DNA from: Streptomyces sp. SAJ15
GTDB taxonomy: Bacteria > Actinomycetota > Actinomycetes > Streptomycetales > Streptomycetaceae
DNA length: 64,000 bases
Reading direction: 5' to 3'
NCBI RefSeq assembly: GCF_007595705.1
Contig: NZ_NISY01000013.1
Span: 186,001 to 250,000, forward strand
Both the position numbers and the translations under genes were made by a program. The notes under the pieces are model-generated. The model was not told where the DNA came from, ran no database searches, and saw nothing but the letters and a program-made list of their open reading frames with translations. The stretch's first letter is position 1; each line of letters opens with the position of its first letter. Positions 9,063 through 17,624 of this stretch are shown here, piece after piece.

Positions 9063-10172
9063 TCAGCCGGCGGCCGGCGCGCCGTCGGTCACGGCGGGGC
9101 CGTCGACGCCCACGGTCGGGGAGCCGTCGGCGAAGGCCGGGGCGCTGTCGGCGACGGCCGGGGTGCCGTCGGCGGCGGTCGAGGCGCCGACGGTGTGGCG
9201 CAGCGCGCGCGTCCGCCCGTCCGTGTCGTCCGCGTCTGGGGTGGCGAGCACGGCGGCGAGGACCGCGATCCGGGACTGGCCGGCGCGGAGGGTGCCGGTG
9301 AGCACGGCTCCGGCGGCGGCGAGGTCGACGGCGCCGCCCTGGGTGTAGATCTCGGCGACCGGTCCGGAGGGGACGCGGGTGGTGAGGGCGACGAGCACGC
9401 CCTTGGAGACCGCGGCGGCGACGGCGGCGGCCATCTCGGGGGTCGCGTTGCCCGCGCCGGTGGCGACCAGGACGATGCCCCGGGCCCCGGCCGCGACGGC
9501 GGCGTCGAACAGCACCGGGTCCGCGTCGCAGTGGTGGGTCACGATGTCCACCCGGGGGAGGGGCTCGCCGTCGGCCGGCAGGGGCAGCGGCGTCGGCCGT
9601 TCCGGCCGCCGGTGGACGAGGAGGCGACCGCCCTTGACGTCGGCGACCGGGCTGCCGGACGGGTCGGCGAACGCGTCGGCCGCCAGGGTCCGGACCTTCA
9701 CGGTGCCCCGCGCCGCGTGCACCTGCCCGTCGAAGACCACCAGCACGCCCATGTCGCGCATCGAGGCGGTGCTCGCGGCCAGCAGCGCGTCGTGCAGGTT
9801 GCGCGGGCCGTCGCCGTTCGGCGCCTCGAGCGGGAGCTGGGCGCCGGTGAACACGACCGGGCGGGGGTCGTGGTGGTGGAGGTCGAGCAGGAAGGCCGAC
9901 TCCTCCAGGGTGTCCGTGCCGTGCGTGACCACGATCCCGTCGACGTCGGGGTCGGCCAGCACCTCGTGCACCGTCCGCAGCAGGGCCAGCTGGTCGCGGG
10001 TGGTCAGCCGGGCGCTGTTCACGCTCATCAGGTCGACGACCCGTACCAGGACGCCCTCCGGCACCGCGGCGGTGGCGAGCACGTCGCCGCCCCGCGCGTC
10101 GGCGGCGAACCCCGACCCCTGCCAGCGGCTGGCTATCGTTCCACCCGTGCTGATGACGACGACCTGTCCCAC
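9063..10172 (-). CDS. ansA: L-asparaginase
   Basis: A 369-residue type asparaginase/glutaminase that hydrolyses asparagine to aspartate and ammonia. The nucleophile region STGGTIAS is near residue 8 and the second catalytic motif VTHGTDTLEES near residue 84. No signal peptide is seen, so it acts in the cytoplasm. The GTG at 10172 is chosen: it has GGAGGG 10 nt upstream and the protein then begins directly at the fold; an ATG at 10202 would add 10 residues. The last 43 residues (9063-9194) are a degenerate Ala/Asp/Gly/Val repeat absent from usual family members. It heads the operon and is divergent from the Lrp/AsnC regulator. Confidence 0.88.
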   Translation of the reverse strand: MGQVVVISTGGTIASRWQGSGFAADARGGDVLATAAVPEGVLVRVVDLMSVNSARLTTRDQLALLRTVHEVLADPDVDGIVVTHGTDTLEESAFLLDLHHHDPRPVVFTGAQLPLEAPNGDGPRNLHDALLAASTASMRDMGVLVVFDGQVHAARGTVKVRTLAADAFADPSGSPVADVKGGRLLVHRRPERPTPLPLPADGEPLPRVDIVTHHCDADPVLFDAAVAAGARGIVLVATGAGNATPEMAAAVAAAVSKGVLVALTTRVPSGPVAEIYTQGGAVDLAAAGAVLTGTLRAGQSRIAVLAAVLATPDADDTDGRTRALRHTVGASTAADGTPAVADSAPAFADGSPTVGVDGPAVTDGAPAAG

Positions 10173-10252
10173 GTCGGCCCGTCCCTCCTCGATCGAGATC
10201 ATGACGGCCGTCCACGGGGGCGTGGCGGCCGGGCAGAGGGAGGATAGGACGA

Positions 10253-10289
10253 ATCGCGCGCAATTGGATCGCTGATTTGAGCGCGCGAT
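10253..10289. promoter_or_regulatory. inverted repeat, candidate Lrp/AsnC operator
   Basis: ATCGCGCGC (10253-10261) and GCGCGCGAT (10281-10289) form a perfect 9-bp inverted repeat with a 19-bp spacer in the divergent asparaginase/lrp promoter region. A further TTGCGCG follows at 10313. The long spacer suits a multimeric Lrp-type protein contacting successive helical turns. The assignment rests on position. Confidence 0.6.
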
Positions 10290-10317
10290 CCAGAGAAGTG
10301 TGGCGGATAATTGCGCG

Positions 10318-10773
10318 GTGGATTCCATCGACAAGAATATCTTGCGTGAGCTCCAGAGTGATGGCCGCCTGACCATCCAGGAGCTCGCCCAGCGCGTCGG
10401 TCTGACCCCCTCCCCCTGCATGCGCCGCGTCCGCCAGCTGGAGCAGGACGGCGTGATCCAGGGCTACCGGGCGATCATCAACCCCGAGGCCGTCGGCCGG
10501 AGCTTCGAGGTCCTCGTCTCCATCGAGGTCAAGCGCGACCGCGAGGCGGTGGAGGCGTTCGAAGCGGCCCTCCAGGACATCCCCGACGTCATCGAGGCAT
10601 ACCGCCTCTTCGGCAGCCCCGGCTGCCTGCTCCGCATCGCGGTCGCCGACATCACCGCCTACGAGCAACTGTGGATCGAGCGACTCACCACACTGGCGGG
10701 CATCACCGAGGTGAACTCGCAGATCATCATGAAGCGCGTCAAGGAGCCGAAGGGCCTCCCGGTCGGGCCGTGA
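10318..10773 (+). CDS. Lrp/AsnC family transcriptional regulator
   Basis: A 151-residue regulator with the AsnC-type helix-turn-helix at residues 1-60 (DSIDKNILRELQSDGRLTIQ; RVGLTPSPCMRRV) and a C-terminal RAM/ACT ligand-binding domain. Start choice is uncertain: GTG at 10318 matches the usual family start (xDSIDKNIL), while GTG at 10300 gives six more residues and lies one base after AGAGAAG. It is divergent from asparaginase-aspA-malic enzyme and is the obvious candidate to control that operon in response to asparagine, aspartate or another amino acid, through the palindrome in the shared promoter region. Confidence 0.88.
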   Translation: MDSIDKNILRELQSDGRLTIQELAQRVGLTPSPCMRRVRQLEQDGVIQGYRAIINPEAVGRSFEVLVSIEVKRDREAVEAFEAALQDIPDVIEAYRLFGSPGCLLRIAVADITAYEQLWIERLTTLAGITEVNSQIIMKRVKEPKGLPVGP

Positions 10774-10794
10774 ACCAGGAGGCCGCCCGTGGCC

Positions 10795-10811
10795 GCGACC
10801 GGGACGGTCGC
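10795..10811. terminator. possible weak terminator hairpin
   Basis: Short 6-bp inverted repeat GCGACC/GGTCGC with a 5-nt loop between the convergent lrp and VOC genes. It is weaker than the other hairpins in the window. Confidence 0.35.
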
Positions 10812-10818
10812 CGGCCGG

Positions 10819-11223
10819 CTACCCGTCGAGCTCGGTGAAGAGCGTCAGCTGAAGCGCGCCCGGTGCCTCGAGACGGGAGTTCAACGAGTTCCACGGGGTG
10901 ACCGTCGGCTCGGCGATCACCTCGGCCCCCGCGGCGGCCAGCTTCTCCGTGGTGGCGGCGGAGTCGTCCACCTGGAAGGCGACCCGTATGTGGCCGGCCG
11001 CTCGCCGCCCGACCTCGACCTCGTCGATGAAGGCGGCATGGTGGGGGTCGGTCAGCTCCAGGGTGGCCCGGCCGGCATCGAGGATGGTGACCCGCCCGCC
11101 GGGGGAGGCGAACGCGCCGCGTTCGGTCAGCCCGAGGACGTCGCGGTAGAAGTGCAGCGCCTCGTCGTAGTCGGCCGCCGTGACCACCAGGCGGAGTTCG
11201 CGGACGGCGGGTTCGTCGGACAT
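10819..11223 (-). CDS. VOC superfamily (glyoxalase/bleomycin-resistance-like) protein
   Basis: A 134-residue single-domain protein with the paired beta-alpha-beta-beta-beta modules of the vicinal oxygen chelate superfamily (LRLVVTAADYDEALHFYRDV at the N-terminus; HIRVAFQVDDSAA in the second half). Such proteins bind a metal and act as dioxygenases, epimerases, glyoxalases or antibiotic-binding proteins; which of these applies cannot be told. The ATG at 11223 has AAGGAG upstream; the open frame extends 28 codons further but those residues look non-coding. It stands 87 nt from the next minus-strand gene. Confidence 0.8.
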   Translation of the reverse strand: MSDEPAVRELRLVVTAADYDEALHFYRDVLGLTERGAFASPGGRVTILDAGRATLELTDPHHAAFIDEVEVGRRAAGHIRVAFQVDDSAATTEKLAAAGAEVIAEPTVTPWNSLNSRLEAPGALQLTLFTELDG

Positions 11224-11310
11224 GTCAGCTCCTTGGAAGATCTCGCGTGCCGACACCTCAACCCCGTGATCGTCCGGACGATTCCCCTCCGGACGGCCCC
11301 TGGCCACCCG

Positions 11311-12030
11311 TCAGTCCACCCGCGTGTCCCAGGCGTTGCCCAGCCAGCTGTCGTGGCTGGTGAGCAGGGCGACCAGGGAGGCGGTGACCCGCGGATCCCA
11401 CCAGTCGGCCAGGGCCTCCAGCCCGAAGTCGCCGAATCCGTTCGCCCAGTCCAGCACCGTCTCCCCCTCGATCCGCCACTTCGTGCGGCGCGGGGTGCGC
11501 GCGACATCGCCGCCGCCGAGGATGCTGGCGATCACGATGGCCAGCTGGATGGGCGAGATCAGCCACCACAGGGCCCACCACACCGGGTGGCCCTTCCGAC
11601 CGACGGCCGGCTGCCTCCCGGTCTGCCGCACGGTCCAGCGGGTGCGTACCGCCCCGCCCCGCGCGGCCGGATCGCGCTGGATGACCGCCAGCGACTCGCC
11701 CGCCGCGCCCAGCACCTCGAACACCGCCGACTGCCCCTTGGCCGCCGACCTGGTGACGACCTGGGCGTACACCTGGTGGCGGTACGGGTCGGCCCACAGC
11801 ACCAGATGACGCGCGCCCTGCTTGCGTGCCGCCTGGTACTCCTTCAGGCCCCCGCCGGCCGGGAGGTGCCGCTCAGGGAAGGCGACGGTGCGGTGGGCGG
11901 CTCGCTGCTCCTCGGCGAGGCCCTCGGCGATCCGTATCTCGCGAAAGACCCGGCCGTCCTCCGGCTTGCTCCACTTCGACCTCCCACCGGTGGACACGCT
12001 CGGATCGTGCAGCCACAGAATCCTCCCCAA
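11311..12030 (-). CDS. unknown protein with one membrane-like segment
   Basis: A 239-residue protein that I do not recognise. The first 130 residues are soluble and include a strand-rich segment (SAVFEVLGAAGESLAVI; RTRWTVRQ) loosely like tubby/LURP-one repeats. A strongly hydrophobic Trp-rich segment (VWWALWWLISPIQLAIVIAS) follows at about 151-172, and the C-terminal part again has an RTKWRIEG strand motif and a Trp-rich end. The TTG at 12030 is preceded by GGAGAG at a suitable distance. Third-position GC is normal for a coding region. Function is unknown; membrane anchoring is inferred. Confidence 0.6.
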   Translation of the reverse strand: MGRILWLHDPSVSTGGRSKWSKPEDGRVFREIRIAEGLAEEQRAAHRTVAFPERHLPAGGGLKEYQAARKQGARHLVLWADPYRHQVYAQVVTRSAAKGQSAVFEVLGAAGESLAVIQRDPAARGGAVRTRWTVRQTGRQPAVGRKGHPVWWALWWLISPIQLAIVIASILGGGDVARTPRRTKWRIEGETVLDWANGFGDFGLEALADWWDPRVTASLVALLTSHDSWLGNAWDTRVD

Positions 12031-12106
12031 CGCCCATCTCTCCCATCGTGATCTCGTACGCGGGGGCGGACTCTACCCGTCGTGCGTGTCCCGGCCGGCG
12101 CCGCCC

Positions 12107-13351
12107 TTACCCGTGCGTACGCCCGGGCCGCTGCGGGCCGGGGCGTGACGCGGGGGCGGTGCCCGGCTCGGTGCCGCAGAACTCGGCCTCCACCAGGTTG
12201 GCCGGCATGGCCCAGTCGCCGTTGAGGTTGTAGGCCAGGGTGTGGCGCCCGTCGACGGTCGACACGACCGCCGACAGTGAGCCGAGCCAGCCGCCGTCGT
12301 GGCCCCAGACCGTGGTACCGCAGCTCGTCTGGTACTTCGCGAGGCCCAAGCCGTAGCCGGCGGTGGGGACCTCGGGGTGGGGAACCGTCGTCGTCATGGC
12401 CTTGAGCTGCTTGGCGGGGAGCAGCTCGCCCCGGAGCAGGGCGCTGAGGAACCGGCTCAGGTCCCCGGTGGTCGAGATGATGTCGCCGTCCCCCCAGCTC
12501 TGGGAGCCGTTCTGCGCCGTGACGTCGTAGATCTTCGTCGCCTCGGGGTCGGGGGAGAGCGTCGAGTAGGCCCGGCTGCTGGGGCGGGGCATGAACGAGG
12601 TGTCACCGGGCAGGCTGGTGCCGCGCAGGCCCAGGGGCTCGATGACGCGCCCGCGGATCTCGTCCTCGTACGAGTCGCCGCCGGCCGCTTCCAGGATCAG
12701 CCCGGCCAGGACGTAGTTGGTGTTCGAGTACTGGTACCGGGTGCCCGGCGCGAAGTCCGGCTGGTGCGCCATGGCGACGTCCACGGCCTCCTGCGGGGTC
12801 CTGGTGTCGTAGCGGTGCTTCAGGAAGCCCGGGGCGTAGACGTACTTCTTCAGATAGTCGTCGTCGTTGGTGTAGTCGTAGACACCGCTGGTGTGGTTGA
12901 GCAACTGCCGTACGGTGATCTTCCGCCCGTCGTGGCCGTGCCCCCGGACGACTCCCGGCAGCCAGCGCTCCACCGTGTCGTCCAGCCGGAGCCGGCCCTC
13001 GGCCTCCATCTGGAGCAGCACGGTCGCCACGAAGGTCTTGGTGATGCTGGCGACTCGGAAGCGGTCCTCGGTGCCGCGCGGCTTGCCGGTCCTCAGATCA
13101 CCCACCCCCGCGGTCCCCCTCCAGACGCCCTCCCGGTCCCTCGTCCGGGCGGTGACACCGGGGATCCCGCCGTCCACCACGGCCTCCATCGCCCGCTGGA
13201 CCGCCCCGTGCCCCGGGCTCCCGTCCGCGCTCCGCTCCGAACCGGCCCACGCGGGCGCCGCGGACACCGTGGCGGCCATGGCCGTCACGGCCACGCCCAC
13301 CACGCCCGCCCGTACCGCTCGCCGAACCGTCCTCACACGCCTCTGCCTCAT
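12107..13351 (-). CDS. secreted serine hydrolase, D-alanyl-D-alanine carboxypeptidase-like (class C beta-lactamase fold)
   Basis: A 414-residue exported enzyme. An Arg-rich N-terminus and hydrophobic segment end in AWA near residue 35, a likely signal peptidase site. The catalytic motifs of the serine beta-lactamase/PBP4* group are present: SITK at about 102-105, YSN near 211, and HDGG (in place of KTG or HxG) near 361. Relatives include the Streptomyces R61 DD-peptidase, which acts on peptidoglycan stem peptides. A role in wall metabolism or beta-lactam tolerance is inferred; esterase activity is an alternative. It is monocistronic here, with no regulator adjacent. Confidence 0.85.
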   Translation of the reverse strand: MRQRRVRTVRRAVRAGVVGVAVTAMAATVSAAPAWAGSERSADGSPGHGAVQRAMEAVVDGGIPGVTARTRDREGVWRGTAGVGDLRTGKPRGTEDRFRVASITKTFVATVLLQMEAEGRLRLDDTVERWLPGVVRGHGHDGRKITVRQLLNHTSGVYDYTNDDDYLKKYVYAPGFLKHRYDTRTPQEAVDVAMAHQPDFAPGTRYQYSNTNYVLAGLILEAAGGDSYEDEIRGRVIEPLGLRGTSLPGDTSFMPRPSSRAYSTLSPDPEATKIYDVTAQNGSQSWGDGDIISTTGDLSRFLSALLRGELLPAKQLKAMTTTVPHPEVPTAGYGLGLAKYQTSCGTTVWGHDGGWLGSLSAVVSTVDGRHTLAYNLNGDWAMPANLVEAEFCGTEPGTAPASRPGPQRPGRTHG

Positions 13352-13554
13352 CGCGTCCCCCCTGCTCCGGTGGAATGACCGCCGCCCTCGGCACAGGCCG
13401 TGAGAGCCGGCGTCGTGTCACGCGCCCGACACCGCCATCGCCGAAGGCCGGCACAGAGGAAGACTCCTCACCGAGAGCGCGAGTTGACTCAGCGGTGCCT
13501 CAGCGGCCTCGGCGACCAGACCTTCACCGCCTGAACGCCCGACACGGTGTCCGC

Positions 13555-14088
13555 CTACGAGAGCAGGGCCCTGGCCCGTGCCTCCCGGTAGCGGGTCCAT
13601 CGTGCGAGCCCGGTCGTGCACGCCGTGGGGCACCGGCGGCACACGGGGCAGTTCGTGGCGTGCACGATGAACGGAATCCAGGCCGCGCGCACCGGGTCCT
13701 CCCGGCCGCCGGTCGCCTCCACCAGCGCCGCGTGGAGGCGCAGCGCGTCGGTGAGGCCGCGGGTGGGGCCCGGCGGCACCCGCCAGTGCACGGCGGCGCC
13801 CTCGGTACGTCGGGCCGGCGGCACGGGCACGAAGGCGCCGAGCCGGAGGACCGGGTGCGGCAGGGTCCACCCTTCGGCGGCACCCGGGGCCACCAGCCAG
13901 TACCGGCACGCCTCGGCCGGGTCCTCGATCACCGCCCCGCTCTCGTCACCGAGCCGCTTGAGCACGTCGTCGGCGCTGCCGAGGCTCACCCGTACGGCGT
14001 CCCAGGTCAGGCCCGCGGGCTGCTTCACGGGCGCCGCGCCGGCCGGCGGGGTGATGGCGTTGATCGCCGTGGTGTGGCGGCGGTTCAC
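13555..14088 (-). CDS. unknown protein, paralogue of the upstream gene
   Basis: A 177-residue protein of unknown function. It shares the whole N-terminal plan of the gene upstream: QPAG-WDAVRV, a GDESGAVIEDP segment, YWLVAPGAA, a V-PPA-RTEG segment and HWRVPPGP. The C-terminus differs but also holds closely spaced cysteines (CPVCRRCPTAC) that could bind zinc. Its GTG start overlaps the previous stop as GTGA, so the two genes are probably translationally coupled. The tandem pair looks like an old duplication whose products may form a heterodimer. Confidence 0.65.
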   Translation of the reverse strand: MNRRHTTAINAITPPAGAAPVKQPAGLTWDAVRVSLGSADDVLKRLGDESGAVIEDPAEACRYWLVAPGAAEGWTLPHPVLRLGAFVPVPPARRTEGAAVHWRVPPGPTRGLTDALRLHAALVEATGGREDPVRAAWIPFIVHATNCPVCRRCPTACTTGLARWTRYREARARALLS

Positions 14089-14642
14089 CGGCTCCGCCCT
14101 TCGAGCGCGCGGCGGTCGGCGGCGATCTGGGCGAGGGGGTCGTACGGGGGCGGGTAGTGCGGCGCGCAGGCCGGGCAGGCGTGGATGATGTGGCCGGAGC
14201 CGGTGGCGCCGTGGACGTCGGCGACGACGACGGGTTCGGCCGTCATGCGGTCGCAGCGGTGGCAGTGCTTGACGGTGTGGCCGGCGGCCAGCAGCGCGGC
14301 GTGGAGCCCGGCGGGCTCGGTGAGGCAGCGGCCCGGTGCCGGCGGTACGCGCCAGTGCAGGCCCGGCCCCTCCGTACGGTCGGCCGGGGGCACGGCGACG
14401 TACGCGCCCTTGCCGAGGACGCGGTGCAGCGTCCAGTCCGTGGCCGCGCCGGGTGCCACGAGCCAGTACCACAGGGCGCATTTGCCGTCGGCGATGACGG
14501 CCCCGGAGTCTTCGCCGAGGAACGTCAGGGCGGCCTTGCCGATCAGTGCGGGGACTTTGACGGCGTCCCAGGAACGGCCTGCGGGTTGTGCCTTGATGTC
14601 TCCGCTATGGGGTGGCATCCACGGGAGGGGGCGGGTCGTCAT
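14085..14642 (-). CDS. unknown protein with C-terminal zinc-ribbon-like cysteines
   Basis: A 185-residue protein of unknown function and first gene of a coupled pair of paralogues. Conserved segments with its neighbour are RSWDAVKVP, LGEDSGAVIADG, YWLVAPGAA, VAVPPADRTEG and HWRVPPAPG. The C-terminal third has CHRC and, about 24 residues on, CPAC, typical of a zinc ribbon. The shared N-terminal part resembles in general layout small actinobacterial proteins sited next to XRE regulators, but I cannot name the family. The perfect 39-bp palindrome at 14696-14734 lies in its upstream region, so control by the adjacent XRE protein is likely. Confidence 0.65.
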   Translation of the reverse strand: MTTRPLPWMPPHSGDIKAQPAGRSWDAVKVPALIGKAALTFLGEDSGAVIADGKCALWYWLVAPGAATDWTLHRVLGKGAYVAVPPADRTEGPGLHWRVPPAPGRCLTEPAGLHAALLAAGHTVKHCHRCDRMTAEPVVVADVHGATGSGHIIHACPACAPHYPPPYDPLAQIAADRRALEGRSR

Positions 14643-14695
14643 GGTCGGCTCCAGTGACGGTTGGTCTGTTGACCGTCACATGGTGTCGACGCGGC

Positions 14696-14734
14696 GGGCT
14701 CATAGTGTTCCCGATTCGGGAACACTATGAGCCC
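14696..14734. promoter_or_regulatory. perfect 39-bp palindrome between the XRE gene and the paralogue pair
   Basis: Left arm GGGCTCATAGTGTTCCCGA (14696-14714) and its exact reverse complement (14716-14734) flank a single central T. It is 54 nt upstream of the unknown two-gene operon and 10 nt beyond the stop of the XRE gene. It could be a large operator, a terminator for the XRE gene, or both. The core GTTCCCGATTCGGGAAC looks like a dimeric operator rather than a GC-only terminator stem. Confidence 0.75.
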
Positions 14735-14743
14735 GTTGGGGTC

Positions 14744-15949
14744 CTACATGCCGACCCAGGCGGCCATGGAGGCCAGGGAGTCGGAGGCCCGGCGCTGCCG
14801 CCGGACCAGGGTGCCGATCGTCTCCCGCATGAGCGGGTGGTACCTGGCCTGCTGAGGGGCCACCTGACGGGCCCGGCGCAGTGATCGCTCCGCAGCCGCG
14901 CCGCGGCCCATCTCCGCGTAGGCGCGACCCATCTCGATGTAGTAGCGCCCCATCCGGATCTTCGGGTGACCCGGCGGGAAGTGCAGCGCCTTGGCCTCCT
15001 TCACCGCCTCGCCCAGCTTGCCCAGCTCCACGCGGGTGGCGACGTCGAAGTGGATCACGTTGGTCTTGCCGAAGGACGTCCAGTACACGGTGGGGACGTC
15101 GCGCCCGATCTCCTCGGCGGCCTTCCGCGCGAGTTCCATGGAGCCCTTGACGCCGTCGCCGTTCTTGGCCTGGGCCGCGGCGATGGCGGAGGCCAGGTGG
15201 AGGCTGCCGGCGACGGCGAGCGCCGGCACGGATCGCGGCTCGTCGCACTGCTCGACCAGGCGGTGGCCGCGTTCGATGACCTTCAGCGACATGCGGTTGT
15301 CGCCCCTACGCAGCAGCATGCTGCTGCGCTTGCTCAACCGGATGGCCAGCAGCAGCGGATCCTGGGCCTGTTCGGCCATCCAGCCCATGCGTTCCAGGGC
15401 GATCGAGGCGAGTTGGTGGTAGCCGAGGCGGTAGGCGAATTCGTACGACACCCAGTAGCACCAGCTCAGCGAGGTGCTGGCGCGCCGCTGTTGCTCACCC
15501 GGCGGCAGCAGGCTCAGCGCGGTGGTGAGCTCGCCCAGCAGGCCCGGGAGCCTGGTGCCGATGTCCTTGTACTCCGTGGCGCACGTTCCCTCGCACAGGG
15601 CGTCGACGTCGGCGACGATCCGGTCGATGGGCCGGGGCACGATGTCGGGGTCCGGACCGAGGTCGTACAGGTCCAGTGCCTCGGACAGCGGGCTGATCAG
15701 CTTGTCGAGGTGGTCCTGCTGCATCTCGGAGAGGTAGGGCTGGCCGTTGAGGACCGCCACATCGACCTGAAGGACGCGGGCGACCGCCGCGACGAGGGTG
15801 GGAGTGGCCGGTGACAGCCCGCACTCGATCTTGGCGAGGGTGCTGCGATTGATGAAGGCCCGTTGCGCCAGCGCCGTTTGTGACAACTGGCGGATTTTCC
15901 GGTAGTCCGCGATCCGTGCGCCGGTGTGCTCATCGATGCGCTGTGCCAT
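14744..15949 (-). CDS. XRE family regulator with C-terminal helical-repeat domain
   Basis: A 401-residue regulator. An XRE/Cro-type helix-turn-helix occupies about residues 10-65 (LSQTALAQRAFINRSTLAKI), followed by about 330 residues of predicted helices resembling TPR repeats (WCYWVSYEFAYRLGYHQLAS; GRAYAEMGRGAAAERSLRRA). This architecture is common in Streptomyces regulators that sense peptides or partner proteins. The ATG at 15949 is chosen because the fold begins there. A 27-bp inverted repeat lies directly upstream of the start and a 39-bp palindrome just downstream of the stop, suggesting self-control and control of the adjacent two-gene operon. Confidence 0.8.
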   Translation of the reverse strand: MAQRIDEHTGARIADYRKIRQLSQTALAQRAFINRSTLAKIECGLSPATPTLVAAVARVLQVDVAVLNGQPYLSEMQQDHLDKLISPLSEALDLYDLGPDPDIVPRPIDRIVADVDALCEGTCATEYKDIGTRLPGLLGELTTALSLLPPGEQQRRASTSLSWCYWVSYEFAYRLGYHQLASIALERMGWMAEQAQDPLLLAIRLSKRSSMLLRRGDNRMSLKVIERGHRLVEQCDEPRSVPALAVAGSLHLASAIAAAQAKNGDGVKGSMELARKAAEEIGRDVPTVYWTSFGKTNVIHFDVATRVELGKLGEAVKEAKALHFPPGHPKIRMGRYYIEMGRAYAEMGRGAAAERSLRRARQVAPQQARYHPLMRETIGTLVRRQRRASDSLASMAAWVGM

Positions 15950-15957
15950 GCTGGCTC

Positions 15958-15984
15958 CGTTCTGAACCCAAGACATTCAGAACG
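15958..15984. promoter_or_regulatory. inverted repeat upstream of the XRE gene, candidate autoregulatory operator
   Basis: CGTTCTGAA (15958-15966) and TTCAGAACG (15976-15984) form perfect 9-bp arms with a 9-bp spacer, starting 9 nt upstream of the XRE start codon. Position favours repression of the gene's own transcription or translation. Confidence 0.65.
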
Positions 15985-16016
15985 GTACCCCTGGTCGGCT
16001 CCGGGGGTGGTGCGAT

Positions 16017-16040
16017 CGGCCCCCACTCCGGTGGGGGCCG
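16017..16040. other. strong hairpin in a divergent intergenic region
   Basis: CGGCCCCCAC (16017-16026), tetraloop TCCG, then GTGGGGGCCG (16031-16040): a perfect 10-bp stem. It lies between two divergent genes, where a terminator is not expected, so it may act in a 5' leader or stop antisense transcription. Confidence 0.55.
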
Positions 16041-16156
16041 ACGTGTCTGAATCCCTGCGTCTCAGCCACGAGGACGTCGCGAGGTAGCTCCCGCGGCGGA
16101 GGTCGATCATCCGCGCGGATGACATCTCGTCGTCGTGGTCCGGCCAGGATGGAGTC

Positions 16157-16771
16157 ATGGCGATCGAGCTCTCTGTGAACGATGCAGTACGTCCGGCCCC
16201 GCGCCGGGCACCCCGCCTACGGCCGGGCGCATGGCCGGGGCTCGCTGCCGCGGTGTGGGGGCTCCTGTTCGCGGTACCCAGTTTCGTCTGGGCGATGGGA
16301 TTCACCTTCGGCGCGCGGACGACGGTGGCGCCGTCCCTGGTGGAGCTCGCCGAGGACCGGGTGGCGTGGTTCGTGGCCGTCTTGTGGGTGACCGGTCTGC
16401 TGAAGGTCTTCGGGGCCCTGATCGGGGTCGGCCTGACACGCCGGCGCGGCGGATGGGTCGGCCGTCTCATGGTGTTCTGTGGCGGTGGCGCAGCGGTGCT
16501 GCTGGTCTGGCACGGGTGTCTCTTCGTCGTCCATGGAGTGCTGGTCGAGATCGGGACCCGCTCCGTCGCGCCTGACCTGGCGGGGCTGACCCGCTGGTAT
16601 CTCGGCCTGTGGGGACCGTGGTTCATCGTGGGCGGTCTGGCTTTCGCCGCCGCCACCACGCGGTATGTCCGCCGGCTGGATCCCCGGCGTGAGATGCGGA
16701 TCTACGGTGCCGTGGGGGCGCTGGGCGCGTTGCTCCTGTCGTCGGCGTCGATGATCACCGGGATCGGCTGA
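16157..16771 (+). CDS. DUF3995-like membrane protein
   Basis: A 204-residue integral membrane protein with four hydrophobic segments, at about 27-50, 70-95, 105-130 and 150-170, plus a fifth near the C-terminus. The layout (AAAVWGLLFAVPSFVWAMG, later WYLGLWGPWFIVGGLAF) matches DUF3995-type proteins of actinobacteria. No catalytic motif is seen and no function can be assigned. The ATG at 16157 gives a short cytoplasmic basic N-terminus before the first segment. It is divergent from the XRE regulator across about 200 bp that contain a strong hairpin. Confidence 0.6.
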   Translation: MAIELSVNDAVRPAPRRAPRLRPGAWPGLAAAVWGLLFAVPSFVWAMGFTFGARTTVAPSLVELAEDRVAWFVAVLWVTGLLKVFGALIGVGLTRRRGGWVGRLMVFCGGGAAVLLVWHGCLFVVHGVLVEIGTRSVAPDLAGLTRWYLGLWGPWFIVGGLAFAAATTRYVRRLDPRREMRIYGAVGALGALLLSSASMITGIG

Positions 16772-16811
16772 TGACCCTCGCGCGGTCCAGCCCACCGTGC
16801 TCGGAGGGTGG

Positions 16812-17620
<809 letters not shown>

Positions 17621-17624
<4 letters not shown>

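Noticed and set aside
7509..10247. Very long open frame on the plus strand
   Set aside because: It runs antisense to malic enzyme, aspartase and asparaginase. Its product is Gly/Asp/Val/His-rich with no known motif; it is a high-GC shadow frame.
10173..10421. Longer N-terminus for asparaginase
   Set aside because: The frame continues through the promoter region and into the divergent lrp gene; the residues match nothing, while GTG 10172 has a ribosome site and starts at the fold.
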